A DNA stretch of 64,000 nucleotides from Oscillospiraceae bacterium (lineage in GTDB: Bacteria; Bacillota; Clostridia; Oscillospirales; Oscillospiraceae): NCBI GenBank assembly GCA_020025515.1, contig JAHHRZ010000004.1, positions 1-64,000 on the forward strand, given 5' to 3'. How positions within the stretch are numbered: position 1 is the first letter of the stretch; every line of letters begins with the position of its first letter. The translations under genes were made by a program, and so were the position numbers. Shown piece by piece: positions 17,262 to 26,323 of this stretch. Under the pieces are notes generated by a model. The model ran no database searches and was not told the origin of the DNA. It worked only from the letters and a program-made list of their open reading frames with translations.

Positions 17262-18092
17262 ATGAAGATCAAGCGATATTTGCCGCCACTTGTCATGTGG
17301 CTCCTTTTTGAAGGGATTGCCGTAACCCTGTGGCTGACGCTGGATAATCTATTTTATCTTTTTAATTTTTCCTATATCGGTACTGCCATTGCAGCGGGAT
17401 TGGTATTGTACGGACAGAAGAAAAAGTATGCCCGAAATGTCGTGCAGTTTGCAGTGGGTCTGTATATGCTTGTGTATCTGGGATTCCTTTGTCGAGAAAA
17501 TATGCAGATTGAAGGGTTCTGGTATTACCTTTTCTTAGGCGTATTTGAGGCTGCTACCATTCATTATGCGGTTGCAAAAATTTTCGGACCCATTGTGTTT
17601 GGGCGTGGGTGGTGCGGCTATGCCTGTTGGACGGCAATGGTCTTGGATCTGCTTCCATTCAAGACCCCTTCCGCTCCCCGGAAGAATTGGGGAAAGATCC
17701 GCTATTTTGTTTTTGCAGGTTCTCTCCTGTTTGTCAGCCTGCTTTTCATTCTGGAAGTTCCGAACAAAGAGAACATTATGTGGTGGAGTTTCATCGTTGG
17801 AAACATCCTTTACTATGCCATCGGAATTTTTCTGGCATATTACTGCAAAGACAATCGGGCTTTTTGTAAATATATCTGTCCGATTACCGTCTTTTTGAAG
17901 CCTATGAGTACCTTTTCTGTGTTCCGCATTAAGGTAGATAAAAAGAAATGTATTTCCTGTGGGAAATGTGAGGGTGTGTGCCCGATGAATGTGGAAGTTC
18001 CAAGCAATTCCAGAAAAAAGAAAAACGCAACGGAATGTATTCTGTGTATGAAATGCGTGGAAGAATGTCCGAAAAATGCGTTGAGGATGTAA
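17262..18092 (+). CDS. NapH/CcoG-like 4Fe-4S membrane protein
   Basis: A 276-residue protein with about five membrane segments in the first 200 residues. GRGWCGYACWTAMVLD (about 115) and CKYICPITVFLKPM (about 205) are the cysteine pairs typical of NapH/YccM-type quinol-linked electron carriers. Two C-terminal ferredoxin clusters follow: CISCGKCEGVCP and CILCMKCVEECP. It likely moves electrons between membrane and cytosolic iron-sulfur clusters. No partner reductase is adjacent, so the pathway is unknown. GGGAGGAAA lies 4-5 bases before the ATG. Confidence 0.88.
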   Translation: MKIKRYLPPLVMWLLFEGIAVTLWLTLDNLFYLFNFSYIGTAIAAGLVLYGQKKKYARNVVQFAVGLYMLVYLGFLCRENMQIEGFWYYLFLGVFEAATIHYAVAKIFGPIVFGRGWCGYACWTAMVLDLLPFKTPSAPRKNWGKIRYFVFAGSLLFVSLLFILEVPNKENIMWWSFIVGNILYYAIGIFLAYYCKDNRAFCKYICPITVFLKPMSTFSVFRIKVDKKKCISCGKCEGVCPMNVEVPSNSRKKKNATECILCMKCVEECPKNALRM

Positions 18093-18359
18093 CACAGGAA
18101 ATCGCAGTTACCAGTCAAGAGGAACGGTGCTAAAATAATCCATGCTCCTTTCAAAATGAAGCTATGCAAGTCACCACTTCAGTGGTGCCTATGAGCACAG
18201 GGGGATATATGATAGCCTGCGAACTGGCGCAATAGGTGCTGAATGCAGAACCAAAAGAAAATATACTGCATTATTTTCATGGAGCCTGTTACCAAAATGT
18301 GATGACATGGGATTATATAAATGTAAGGGCCTTTCAGAAAGTAATGAGGAGGTGACGCT
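18093..18359 (+). other. Intergenic region before the sigma factor operon
   Basis: 267 bases with no convincing gene. CACCACTTCAGTGGTG (around 18172) forms a small 6-bp hairpin without a T tract. GAGGAGGTGA just before 18360 is the ribosome binding site of the sigma factor. A TTACCA/TATAAA-like pair near 18288-18318 could be its promoter, but this is weak. Confidence 0.4.
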
Positions 18360-18911
18360 ATGCAGGACCATAAGATTGTAGAATTGTTTTTACAGAGGGA
18401 TGAAGCAGCCATTCACGCTTGTCAGGAGCAGTACGGCGCCCGGCTGAGAAGTGTTGCTTACGGAATCCTGCAAAATCAACAGGATGCAGAGGAATGTGAA
18501 AATGATACATACCTGGAAGCCTGGAAAGCCATTCCGCCCCATGAGCCAAAGACTTATCTTTTTGCATTTCTAGCCCGGATTACCCGCTGCAATGCCCTCA
18601 ATCTGTGTCGCCGGAGTGAGCAGGAAAACCGAATCGTGGCACTTTCGGATGAGATGGCATCCTGTATTCCATCAGGCGCAGATGCCGACACCCATCTGGA
18701 TGCCGTTCAGCTTGCCAGTGCCATCAGCGCCTTTCTGCGCCTCCAAAAAGAGGAAAAACGAAATATATTCCTGCGGCGGTACTGGTATCTGGATTCCATT
18801 TCCCAAATTGCCCAGCGCTATGGGATCCGGGAAGGAAAAGTCAAGATGACACTGTTCCGGCTTCGGAGCGGATTACGGGAGCATCTGAAAAAGGAGGGAT
18901 ATTCTCTATGA
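18360..18911 (+). CDS. ECF-type RNA polymerase sigma factor
   Basis: A 183-residue sigma-70 family protein containing only regions 2 and 4. Region 2 (about 20-90) shows QDAEECENDTYLEAWKAIPP, the equivalent of the conserved DAEDxxQE.F.AW core. Region 4 (about 120-175) shows an RRYWYLDSISQIAQRYGI helix-turn-helix followed by KVKMTLFRLRSGLREHL. It would direct RNA polymerase to a stress regulon. It overlaps the next gene by 4 bases (ATGA), the classic sigma/anti-sigma arrangement. No matching promoter sequence could be identified by eye for its targets. Confidence 0.93.
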   Translation: MQDHKIVELFLQRDEAAIHACQEQYGARLRSVAYGILQNQQDAEECENDTYLEAWKAIPPHEPKTYLFAFLARITRCNALNLCRRSEQENRIVALSDEMASCIPSGADADTHLDAVQLASAISAFLRLQKEEKRNIFLRRYWYLDSISQIAQRYGIREGKVKMTLFRLRSGLREHLKKEGYSL

Positions 18912-20350
18912 AAAATCAGGATTATTTAGACTGTATGAATTACATAGATGCAGATCTGATTGAAGCGGCAGAGCAGCTGCCCCCCAAAAAGCGACATCCT
19001 GGAAGGGCCGGGCAATGGATGGCAGCAGCGGCCTGCCTGATGCTGATGCTCTGTTTTGGCTTCGGCATCCATGTTTATGCAGCGGAGCGGCGGGAATACA
19101 AGGCTGCTGTCACCTTTTTTGAGGCAAACGATCTGCCTACAGAGGGCCTGACTCGAGGAGAGATCAAGGCAGTCTATCGGGATATTACCACCAAACAGTT
19201 TACCTACAACAAAACTGCTGAGGTGTTACAAAATAGTCTACAGGCTCAGATCCCGGGGTATGAAATCTTGCAGAAAGAACCCACTCCGGAAGAAATAGAA
19301 AGCCTTTGGACCTATCAAAACGGTTATCGCCGTTTCGTGATTCCCGATCAAGCTGATTATAAAACCGAGCTTGTGGAGGTTACAGATCCGGATACCGGTG
19401 TTTCTCACTTTGAAAAGTCCGTTATTTCCAGATACGAAAACGGTAAATGTATCTGGCGTACGGACATTCAAGCATTTGAAGCGCTGGAGTATCAGGAACT
19501 CTCTGTTGGCCTGCTGGTATGGGGCATTACCCCTTCTGACGTAGGTATGGACAGTCAGGCTGCCATGGCCAGATTGGATCCGGACGGTAAGCTTCTGTGG
19601 GTCCAGATCCTGAACAACGGATTTGGGGATGAATATATCGGCGCCATTGCAGAAAATCCGGATGGCAGTATTGCCGTCTTTTCAAGGGGAGACCTCAAAT
19701 ATCTCTGCATCAGTCAGTATAGAGCTGATGGTGAATGTCTGTCCTTCCGGAAGCATCTGGTCGGCAATTACGGTATCTGGAATGCGGCACGACTGGGAGA
19801 GGATTATCTGGTGCAGCTGGGCAACAACACTCTGGAGGACAAACAAAAGCTGGTGCGTATCACCCAAAACGGAGAGATGACCGACTCTTTCCGCTACACT
19901 GCAGAGGACAGGACATATCACATTACCGATCTTCAGGAATTTAAGGGAAACCTTTACATTTCCGCCTATACCACGCCCCAAATGCCTGTGGGCTATGATG
20001 AACTGCATTCTGTCATCCGAGATTATGAGGACTTAATCAATATGCCCGAAACAGAACTGACCAAGCTGGTAAGGGAAAATTATCAGGCTGTTCTCCTGAT
20101 CTGCGAACCGGATGGCGGTATGCCACAGGAGTTCTATTCCGTTCCGGGCAATCTGGGTGCACAACTGAACGTGGACTCAGACAATCGCCTGATCTGGCAG
20201 ACAGAAGACATTCAGGGTGTATATTACTCTCCCGCTACGAGCGCGTTCACCTTTGGAGGAATCAGCGAAATCTATGAATACACTTTTTCCCCTGATGGGG
20301 TTTTGGAATCCCGAACGGAAACTGGTGAAAAGACTAATTTTAAGAGATAA
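18908..20350 (+). CDS. Putative membrane anti-sigma factor with large beta-rich ectodomain
   Basis: A 480-residue protein. The cytosolic N-terminus (1-36; MKNQDYLDCMNYIDADLIEA, LPPKKR) resembles anti-sigma proteins coupled to this ECF group. One membrane span covers about 37-58. The rest, about 420 residues, is outside. Its second half has repeating WD/propeller-like strands (ARLDPDGKLLWVQILN, AENPDGSIAVFSRGD, LVRITQNGEMTDSFRY), suggesting a beta-propeller sensor. The anti-sigma role is inferred from position and topology. There is no zinc-binding HxxxCxxC motif. Confidence 0.7.
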   Translation: MKNQDYLDCMNYIDADLIEAAEQLPPKKRHPGRAGQWMAAAACLMLMLCFGFGIHVYAAERREYKAAVTFFEANDLPTEGLTRGEIKAVYRDITTKQFTYNKTAEVLQNSLQAQIPGYEILQKEPTPEEIESLWTYQNGYRRFVIPDQADYKTELVEVTDPDTGVSHFEKSVISRYENGKCIWRTDIQAFEALEYQELSVGLLVWGITPSDVGMDSQAAMARLDPDGKLLWVQILNNGFGDEYIGAIAENPDGSIAVFSRGDLKYLCISQYRADGECLSFRKHLVGNYGIWNAARLGEDYLVQLGNNTLEDKQKLVRITQNGEMTDSFRYTAEDRTYHITDLQEFKGNLYISAYTTPQMPVGYDELHSVIRDYEDLINMPETELTKLVRENYQAVLLICEPDGGMPQEFYSVPGNLGAQLNVDSDNRLIWQTEDIQGVYYSPATSAFTFGGISEIYEYTFSPDGVLESRTETGEKTNFKR

Positions 20351-20369
20351 CATCTTTGAATTGATAAAT

Positions 20370-20405
20370 ATGCCGGTGGCTTTGCAGAAAACCACCGGCA
20401 TTTCT
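20370..20405 (+). terminator. Terminator after the sigma/anti-sigma operon
   Basis: ATGCCGGTGG (20370-20379) pairs with CCACCGGCAT (20392-20401) and is followed by TTTCTTTATT. Confidence 0.8.
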
Positions 20406-20570
20406 TTATTGTGAGTATACGGTAAGAGCCATACGCAGATTTGATTGTTTGATCTGGTAGAACTCTGCTGCAAGGGACGGGTGACCATCCTTTCATTACG
20501 TGCTTAGCGGCCAAGGAGCCGGAGGCCAACCACGCCGGCTTGATCCATCGGTATGCTGGGAAATGATGGA
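20406..20570. other. Short gene-free stretch
   Basis: No supported gene or RNA. Short open frames on either strand lack ribosome binding sites, and no family was recognised. Confidence 0.4.
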
Positions 20571-21023
20571 TTACAGAGCTTCCATCAGCTCTAAGATAAT
20601 TCCATCCGGATCCTTGAAGTATACGGCTCTGCTTTTCCCAAAACCGTCCGCAGTAAAGTCAAAGTCCTGAGGCTCGGACAAGAACTCCACCCCAAGTTCT
20701 AAAAGCCGACGATACTCCCGCCACAAGTCATCTGTGAGGAAACAGATTTCGGAAATGGAGGTGGAAAAGAGGTCCGACTTTTTGGACGCGGCTGTTTCAG
20801 AGGTGAACTGAATCAGCTCCACAGGAGGGACTTGCAGCTGGTCGCTGCCGTTCAGATAAGCCACTCTTGCCCGGCATCCGGGCTTTCCGAACAGTTTTTC
20901 TGTGGCTTCTCCCTCCATGGTCAGCTCTCCCTGAAAAGCCAGTCCCAAAGTATCCCGATAAAACCGAATGGAGCGGTCCAGATCGGTAACAGTAACGCCT
21001 ACGTGCAGAATGGATGTGATCAT
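20571..21023 (-). CDS. VOC (glyoxalase/dioxygenase) family protein
   Basis: A 150-residue vicinal-oxygen-chelate fold. It starts ITSILHVGVTVTDLDRSIRF with the first metal His (His7) and a beta-alpha-beta-beta-beta repeat. It ends KSRAVYFKDPDGIILELMEA, where the Glu would complete the metal site. Such proteins include glyoxalase I, lactoylglutathione lyases and antibiotic-binding proteins, so the substrate cannot be assigned. TAGGAGG lies upstream of the ATG. It follows the DUF2871 gene by 31 bases and may share its transcript. Confidence 0.85.
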   Translation of the reverse strand: MITSILHVGVTVTDLDRSIRFYRDTLGLAFQGELTMEGEATEKLFGKPGCRARVAYLNGSDQLQVPPVELIQFTSETAASKKSDLFSTSISEICFLTDDLWREYRRLLELGVEFLSEPQDFDFTADGFGKSRAVYFKDPDGIILELMEAL

Positions 21024-21054
21024 AGGTATTTGCCTCCTAAGTTGTGAATGTTAC

Positions 21055-21468
21055 TTATTCCTTAACTGCGGCCCAAAGAGAACGAAACAGGAAATAAAGG
21101 CCTACAGTCAGAATCATATGTCCAATTCCTGCAAATCCACCGATCATATGATCCATGAATTTACTGATGGGAAGTTCAAAGAGCTGCACAACGCCCCGGG
21201 CGGTCATGCAGACAAGTGACAAAACGAGGCCAATATTGTAGATGCAGACAAACCGGTGAAAAGCTTTATGCTGTTGCAGATGAAAGACCTGCATGAATAC
21301 CGGTGCCAGCAGGAAAACAAGTGCACCCAGAGAAAGTGCGTGGCCATGCACCAGGGCCAGAACGGAATGTCCTGTATAGCCGGTGTAAACAGTTGCTTCT
21401 CTGTAAAAAAGTCCTGCGGCCAGCCCAAAAATCAGATAAGCAGCGGAAATACGGATCATTTTTTTCAT
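21055..21468 (-). CDS. DUF2871-family membrane protein
   Basis: A 137-residue protein with four membrane segments: about 5-25, 38-60, 70-92 and 108-130. The HGHALSLGALVFLL segment (about 42-55) with two His and the FHxxQQHKAFHRF loop are typical of DUF2871 and distantly recall haem-copper-oxidase-like four-helix units. Function is unknown. AGGAGGATTT precedes the ATG. It is likely co-transcribed with the VOC gene downstream. Confidence 0.8.
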   Translation of the reverse strand: MKKMIRISAAYLIFGLAAGLFYREATVYTGYTGHSVLALVHGHALSLGALVFLLAPVFMQVFHLQQHKAFHRFVCIYNIGLVLSLVCMTARGVVQLFELPISKFMDHMIGGFAGIGHMILTVGLYFLFRSLWAAVKE

Positions 21469-21703
21469 AAAATCCTCCTAGTGTTGAATGGGTTTGTGAT
21501 TGCGCTCAGTATATCATATTTCAGTCCCCATGGCTAGTAGGTACCTTTTGGTGCGTTGGGAGAATCTTTAAAATAGAATCAGACATGCCGTCTGAATCCA
21601 GCAGAATGGAGGTGACACATTCTTCCGGGAAAAACAGACCAAGTCTAAAAGGCGGCTGTTCTGTTTGAGGGCACCACCCCGATGATTGTAGTCCATGACA
21701 AAA
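21469..21703. other. Gene-free stretch upstream of DUF2871
   Basis: No gene is supported. A minus-strand frame covering part of it lacks a ribosome binding site and recognisable domains. Confidence 0.4.
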
Positions 21704-21734
21704 CCGCAGATTGAGGCGGAACCTCAATCTGCGG
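21704..21734 (-). terminator. Terminator of the FtsX-type permease gene
   Basis: A 13-bp stem (CCGCAGATTGAGG with its complement) and 5-nt loop are followed on the minus strand by TTTT. Confidence 0.85.
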
Positions 21735-21740
21735 CAATGA

Positions 21741-24551
21741 TTAGCCATCCATGCGAATGGCCTCAATGGGACTGCTCTTTTTCAGTTTGGATACAGCATA
21801 GAACATGGTGACAAAGACGACCGTGAAAATACATCCCGCACCAATCAAAATGGAAGAGAAGGGAAACTGGTACGTGCCCAAATCAGCATTCAGATGAATT
21901 CCGTAGCTGATCAGCAAGCTGAGAGGAATTCCCCAGAGAAGTGTTTTAAGACCGTATTGGATACATTCAAAGGCCATCATGCGATAAAGCTCCCGGGACT
22001 TCATGCCGATGCTGCGCAGCATCCCAAAGTCTTTCTGCCGCAGGGAGATATTGGTGGAAATGGTATTGAACACATTGCAGATACAGATAAGTGAAATCAG
22101 CACAATAAATCCGAAGGTGAAGGTGTTGATCATGACGATGAGGTTGCGAATACGGATTTGTTCAGCAAGGTAATCGGAATACTCATATCCCTCTGTATCC
22201 AGGAATGAAACAGCGCTGTTGTAGTCATTTACACGGACAGCCAGGGATGTCACCTCACTGTCTGCCATGGATAGAGGCATCACCAAAACAAAGGAATCCA
22301 TGGAGGAAAACAGTCCTACACCGAAGGGAAGAACCTCCATGGAAGCACCGGGCCGGACGGTTTGATGGGCCTTAGAAACCGGCTGCGTCAGCAGGGGAGT
22401 CTGGTCTCGTTCTTCCGTTTCCGGGTTCAGCAGATAGTAGCAGTCGTTTGTGACTCCGTTATATGTTTCCCGGCAAACCACCACATGGAGACTCCCGTCT
22501 TTCATAATGAAGGCATTGGAAGCTGGGTCAGCAGGAACATCCGGATTCGGTTCATAAAGATACACAGGCATGTCCTGCCAGGAGGATTGATAGGAAAAGA
22601 TCAAACTCGGGGAGATGGCGGCAACGGCCCGGCTCAATTCTTCCGGCGGGAGCACATCATAAAATTGCAGAGGCGCGGCACCTTCCTGAAAGGTTTCCGC
22701 TTCATAAACCATGCGGTTTGTGCCATCGGTGGCGTCGTCAAATTCGTACATGGTGACTTTGGTATTGGCCACCAGGGCAGTGGGAGACTCCGGATCAAAA
22801 TAGGGAGCGGGATCGATGCGGTGCTCCTTGAGATACGCCCGGAATATATCGTCCTCTAAATAATAGAGATTCGCATATTGCTCGGACATGCTGCGGCTGT
22901 TGTAGGTAAGACTGCGGCCGTTGTAGATAAGATCGTTGTAATGCTCCCAGATATTTTTGTATCCCGGAGTAAAGCTGTCTTCCGGGACAACCGTGCTCAG
23001 ATAGTCATTGCTTAGCAGGGCACTGTCCCCGAAGGCAGGATTGGAACGGATCTTTTTAAGCTCCTCCTGAGAATAAATATCGATCAGCATATCAAAATTA
23101 TAGGTATCCAGAGATTGCGCCTTCACCTGATTCAATGCATGGGAAAAGCTGGTGGCGGCTGTAAACAGAACCAAACTGATGGTCAGCGACACGACGGTGG
23201 CTCTGTATTTTTTCTTGTTCACCGTGTAATATTTCTTTGCCAAGGTTCCGGGTAAACCAAAGAGCTTGGAAGAGCGTCTGGCAAGGCTGACTGTTTTTGC
23301 AGGGAGCCGGTATTCCTGCCTCTGCTGGATGGCAGAAATGGGGGTGATTTTTCCTGCACGCTTTGCGGGGATCCAGGCGGAGAGAAGAACCGTCAGCAAT
23401 GTGATACATGCAGATGCCAGAAAGGCAGGAATGGAGGGGATGGCTTTGAGAACGATTTGACTCCCACTGTATCCTCCGAACAAATCCATAATAATGGGTT
23501 TGAAGAAATGCAGGACCACGGCAATCCCTAAGTATCCGAATAAAATTCCCAAGGGAATTCCGAAGCAGCACAGAGACAAGGCCTCAAAAAACACACTTCG
23601 CCGCAGCTGCCTTCTGGTTGCGCCAATGCTGGACAAAAGCCCGAATTGCTTGGTTCGTTCCGAAATCGAGATGGAAAAGGCATTATAGATCAGACTGATG
23701 GAGCCGATCATAATAATCATCATCAGGACGGTGGAAAGAGAACGGATGATTGAATTGACATTGCTGTATTTCGTAGCGCCATAGAGATTCAGAAGGGAAG
23801 TGTTTGCGCTGGCGGTCTGTCCGTAGAACCGCTGGCTCAGGTCATGGGCCTCCTTGGGGGAATCGGTCTTCACAAAGAGATGCTGCCATGCAAAGGGCTC
23901 TTCCTGACCGTCTGCATAGGTCAATATGCTGTCAAAATAAAAGGTGCTATCGTAGGTGTTTCGATAATCCCCAATAATGCCAACGATTTCATAGGGCTTT
24001 GTGAAGGCTTTGGCCTCCGATTCCGGGAGCTCCCAGTCCACATCATTGTTGACATTGCCGGTATACTCCGGTACCACCTGAAGCTCGATGCTTTGACCGA
24101 TGGAAGCAGGGATTCCACCATTTTCCAGGAGCTTTTGCAGGTTCTGTGTAATCAGAATCTCATCACTGGACTGTGGCAGCTGTCCATCCAGAAGCGGAAC
24201 GGACATCATCCGGTAGAATGCATCATCACCGGCGCCCAGGATGTAGGTTTGCGGGTAGATATGCTCGCTCTCCACGGTGATAAAACCCAGATTTTTCAGG
24301 TTGCCAATGTCGGTGACATGTTCTTCCTGTTTCAGGTTTTCCAGATCGTCCTTGGCAGCCAGATCATACTCGACATAATAGTCGCCGGAATAGGCAATTT
24401 CCTGCCGGATCATATAATGCAGCAGACTGACCCCCAGAGTCACCACGGCAGTAAACATTGCTGCGGAAACGATGATGCCTGCTATGGTCACCAAAGTTCT
24501 GGTTCGATTCTTCCACATGGACTGCCAGGTGAAGCGATTCATAATTTTCAT
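21741..24551 (-). CDS. FtsX-type ABC transporter permease
   Basis: A 936-residue permease. The first transmembrane helix is at about 18-42. A large extracellular domain follows (about 45-265), then an FtsX triplet (about 275-400), a second extracellular domain (about 480-770) and a second FtsX triplet (about 785-925) ending KLKKSSPIEAIRMDG. The repeat ISERTKQFGLLSSIGATRRQ and ISLRQKDFGMLRSIGMKSRE is the cytosolic coupling helix of each half. It overlaps the ATPase gene by 4 bases and forms an exporter or mechanotransmitter with it. With a downstream-encoded two-component system this layout is typical of antimicrobial-peptide sensing and detoxification, which is inference. Confidence 0.92.
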   Translation of the reverse strand: MKIMNRFTWQSMWKNRTRTLVTIAGIIVSAAMFTAVVTLGVSLLHYMIRQEIAYSGDYYVEYDLAAKDDLENLKQEEHVTDIGNLKNLGFITVESEHIYPQTYILGAGDDAFYRMMSVPLLDGQLPQSSDEILITQNLQKLLENGGIPASIGQSIELQVVPEYTGNVNNDVDWELPESEAKAFTKPYEIVGIIGDYRNTYDSTFYFDSILTYADGQEEPFAWQHLFVKTDSPKEAHDLSQRFYGQTASANTSLLNLYGATKYSNVNSIIRSLSTVLMMIIMIGSISLIYNAFSISISERTKQFGLLSSIGATRRQLRRSVFFEALSLCCFGIPLGILFGYLGIAVVLHFFKPIIMDLFGGYSGSQIVLKAIPSIPAFLASACITLLTVLLSAWIPAKRAGKITPISAIQQRQEYRLPAKTVSLARRSSKLFGLPGTLAKKYYTVNKKKYRATVVSLTISLVLFTAATSFSHALNQVKAQSLDTYNFDMLIDIYSQEELKKIRSNPAFGDSALLSNDYLSTVVPEDSFTPGYKNIWEHYNDLIYNGRSLTYNSRSMSEQYANLYYLEDDIFRAYLKEHRIDPAPYFDPESPTALVANTKVTMYEFDDATDGTNRMVYEAETFQEGAAPLQFYDVLPPEELSRAVAAISPSLIFSYQSSWQDMPVYLYEPNPDVPADPASNAFIMKDGSLHVVVCRETYNGVTNDCYYLLNPETEERDQTPLLTQPVSKAHQTVRPGASMEVLPFGVGLFSSMDSFVLVMPLSMADSEVTSLAVRVNDYNSAVSFLDTEGYEYSDYLAEQIRIRNLIVMINTFTFGFIVLISLICICNVFNTISTNISLRQKDFGMLRSIGMKSRELYRMMAFECIQYGLKTLLWGIPLSLLISYGIHLNADLGTYQFPFSSILIGAGCIFTVVFVTMFYAVSKLKKSSPIEAIRMDG

Positions 24552-25228
24552 CGAATCACCTCATCTTTTGCAATGCGGCCGTCTTCAATGGCAATGATCC
24601 GATTGGCCTGGAGGGCGATGGATTCATCGTGGGTAATGACAATGAGGGTCTGGCCGTATTGCCGGTTGCTCAGTTTCAAAAGCTCCACAATTTCCTGAGA
24701 ATTCTTAGAATCCAGGTTGCCGGTTGGCTCGTCGGCCAGAACCACCGCAGGGGAGTTCATGAGGGCACGCCCGATAGAAACACGCTGCTGCTGACCGCCG
24801 GAGAGCTGATTGGGCAGATGCTTTTCCCGTCCTCTGAGATTTAAGGTCTCAATCAGTTCATTCAGCCGCTCCTGATTCACTTTTCTGCCGTCCATTAAGA
24901 CGGGGAGTGTCATATTCTCCGTTACATTGAGGACGGGGATCAGATTATAAAACTGGTAAATCAGCCCCACCTGACGGCGCCGAAAGATGGCAAGCTGATC
25001 TTCATTCTGTGCGAATACATCCTGCCCTTCCAGAAACACCTTTCCCGAGGTGGGACGGTCCACACCGCCCAGAATGTGAAGCAAAGTGGATTTACCCGAT
25101 CCGGAAGGACCGATAATCGCCACAAACTCGCCCTTTTCTACAGAAAAGGAGACGTCGTTCAGCGCGCTTACCTGATTTTCCCCCTTGCCATATGTTTTAG
25201 AAAGGTGTTCAACCCGTAATATTTCCAT
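24548..25228 (-). CDS. ABC transporter ATP-binding protein (MacB/LolD type)
   Basis: A 226-residue ATPase with Walker A GPSGSGKSTLLHILGG, the Q-loop, signature LSGGQQQRVSIGRAL, Walker B VVLADEPTGNLDS and the switch His in VITHDE. It powers the FtsX-type permease encoded immediately downstream. ATTAGGAGGTC lies before the ATG. It is preceded by three 11-bp direct repeats (25275-25302), a probable response-regulator site. Confidence 0.95.
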   Translation of the reverse strand: MEILRVEHLSKTYGKGENQVSALNDVSFSVEKGEFVAIIGPSGSGKSTLLHILGGVDRPTSGKVFLEGQDVFAQNEDQLAIFRRRQVGLIYQFYNLIPVLNVTENMTLPVLMDGRKVNQERLNELIETLNLRGREKHLPNQLSGGQQQRVSIGRALMNSPAVVLADEPTGNLDSKNSQEIVELLKLSNRQYGQTLIVITHDESIALQANRIIAIEDGRIAKDEVIR

Positions 25229-25274
25229 GTGTATGACCTCCTAATGGTTTATGCTTACAGGATATACTAACAAA

Positions 25275-25302
25275 GTGACAAGCAGGTGACATACAGGTGA
25301 CA
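25275..25302 (-). promoter_or_regulatory. Three 11-bp-spaced direct repeats, candidate response-regulator operator
   Basis: On the minus strand TGTCAC occurs three times in phase every 11 bases (plus-strand GTGACA at 25275, 25286 and 25297; the first two copies on the minus strand extend to TGTCACCTG). Same-face direct repeats of this kind are characteristic of OmpR/PhoB-family binding. They lie about 50-75 bases upstream of the ATPase ATG and overlap the expected -35 of a weak TAGTAT promoter. Confidence 0.65.
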
Positions 25303-25322
25303 GATTTGTCATATTGACTTTC

Positions 25323-26321
25323 TTATATGATCCGCTTATAAAACTTGATGGTAAATACAGCGCCATGACTGCCGTTGGAGGCCTGGATGGTTCCATTCTG
25401 AGAAACGATGATGGTCCGTGCCAGAGCCAGACCAATGCCATAGCTGCTTTCCGAGGCGTTGGAACCTTTGTAAAACCGCTCAAACAGATGGGGAATATCC
25501 CCCGGGCTGAAGCCCGGGCCTGTATCTTCCACGGTGATTTGCGTATATAGAGGCGTTTCATGGGCGGTGATGGTGATAGTTCCCCCGTTTGGGGTGTGTT
25601 CGGTACAGTTTTTCAGAATGTTTCCCAGGGCCTCCACGGTCCAGGTAAAATCACCTCGCAGAGTTTCGTCCTTACAGTGGATCGTGAGTGTCTGATTGCG
25701 CAGATCCATGGCAATGGCCAGAGGCGCGGCAGCCTGGGCAATCAATGCATGAACGGAAATGCGGTCTTGCGCCATTTGCACGGTACCCGCATCCAGCTTG
25801 CTGAATTTTAACAGGGTTTCTACCAGCCAGTCCATGCGGGAAAGAAGGGAGCTTAACTCCCGGGAAAGCTCCATGCGCCTCTGATTGGATAACCCGGGGG
25901 TCCGCAGCATGGCAACGGCTAAGTTCATAGCGGTCAAAGGGGTTCGCAGCTGGTGGGAGATGTCTGCCAGAGAATCGGCAAGGTATTGCTTGTCCTTCTT
26001 GCTGACTTCTGCGGACTCTGTAAGCCGCAGGGTCATCTTTTGAATCTGACTGGCCAGAATGGATAATTCCCCTTCTTGATAGTTTTGAATTGGCAGAGGG
26101 GTGCCATATAAAAGAAGATTGTCTAAATGACGGCTGAGCTGCTGAAGCTGCTGATAGCGAAAGGACTCCGTTACAAAATAAACACAGGCCAGAACAATGC
26201 AGGCAGCCAGCACCAGAAAGCCGCTGGCAGGGGAAATAGCAAAGCCTATGGCAGAGCAGCTCCCGGTAATCAGCAAAATAAGCCACAAGCCCCGGTGCAG
26301 TTCCTTGTTATCCGAAAACAT
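25323..26321 (-). CDS. Two-component sensor histidine kinase
   Basis: A 332-residue kinase. It has two N-terminal membrane helices (about 12-28 and 31-48) with almost no external loop, so it fits the intramembrane-sensing type. The phosphorylated His lies in SLADISHQLRTPLTAM. The N box (ALGNILKNCTEHTP), G1 (VEDTGPGFSPGD), F and G2 (SYGIGLALA) boxes are complete. A kinase without its own sensor domain usually listens to a partner, and the adjacent FtsX-type transporter is the natural candidate. It starts 2 bases after the regulator stop. Confidence 0.94.
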   Translation of the reverse strand: MFSDNKELHRGLWLILLITGSCSAIGFAISPASGFLVLAACIVLACVYFVTESFRYQQLQQLSRHLDNLLLYGTPLPIQNYQEGELSILASQIQKMTLRLTESAEVSKKDKQYLADSLADISHQLRTPLTAMNLAVAMLRTPGLSNQRRMELSRELSSLLSRMDWLVETLLKFSKLDAGTVQMAQDRISVHALIAQAAAPLAIAMDLRNQTLTIHCKDETLRGDFTWTVEALGNILKNCTEHTPNGGTITITAHETPLYTQITVEDTGPGFSPGDIPHLFERFYKGSNASESSYGIGLALARTIIVSQNGTIQASNGSHGAVFTIKFYKRII

Positions 26322-26323
26322 GG

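Noticed and set aside
18165..18195. Hairpin CACCACTTCAGTGGTG as an IS end or terminator
   Set aside because: Only 6 bp, no T tract and no neighbouring transposase, so no assignment is possible.
20406..20570. Possible gene fragment between the sigma operon terminator and the VOC gene
   Set aside because: Short frames on both strands show no ribosome binding site and no family resemblance.
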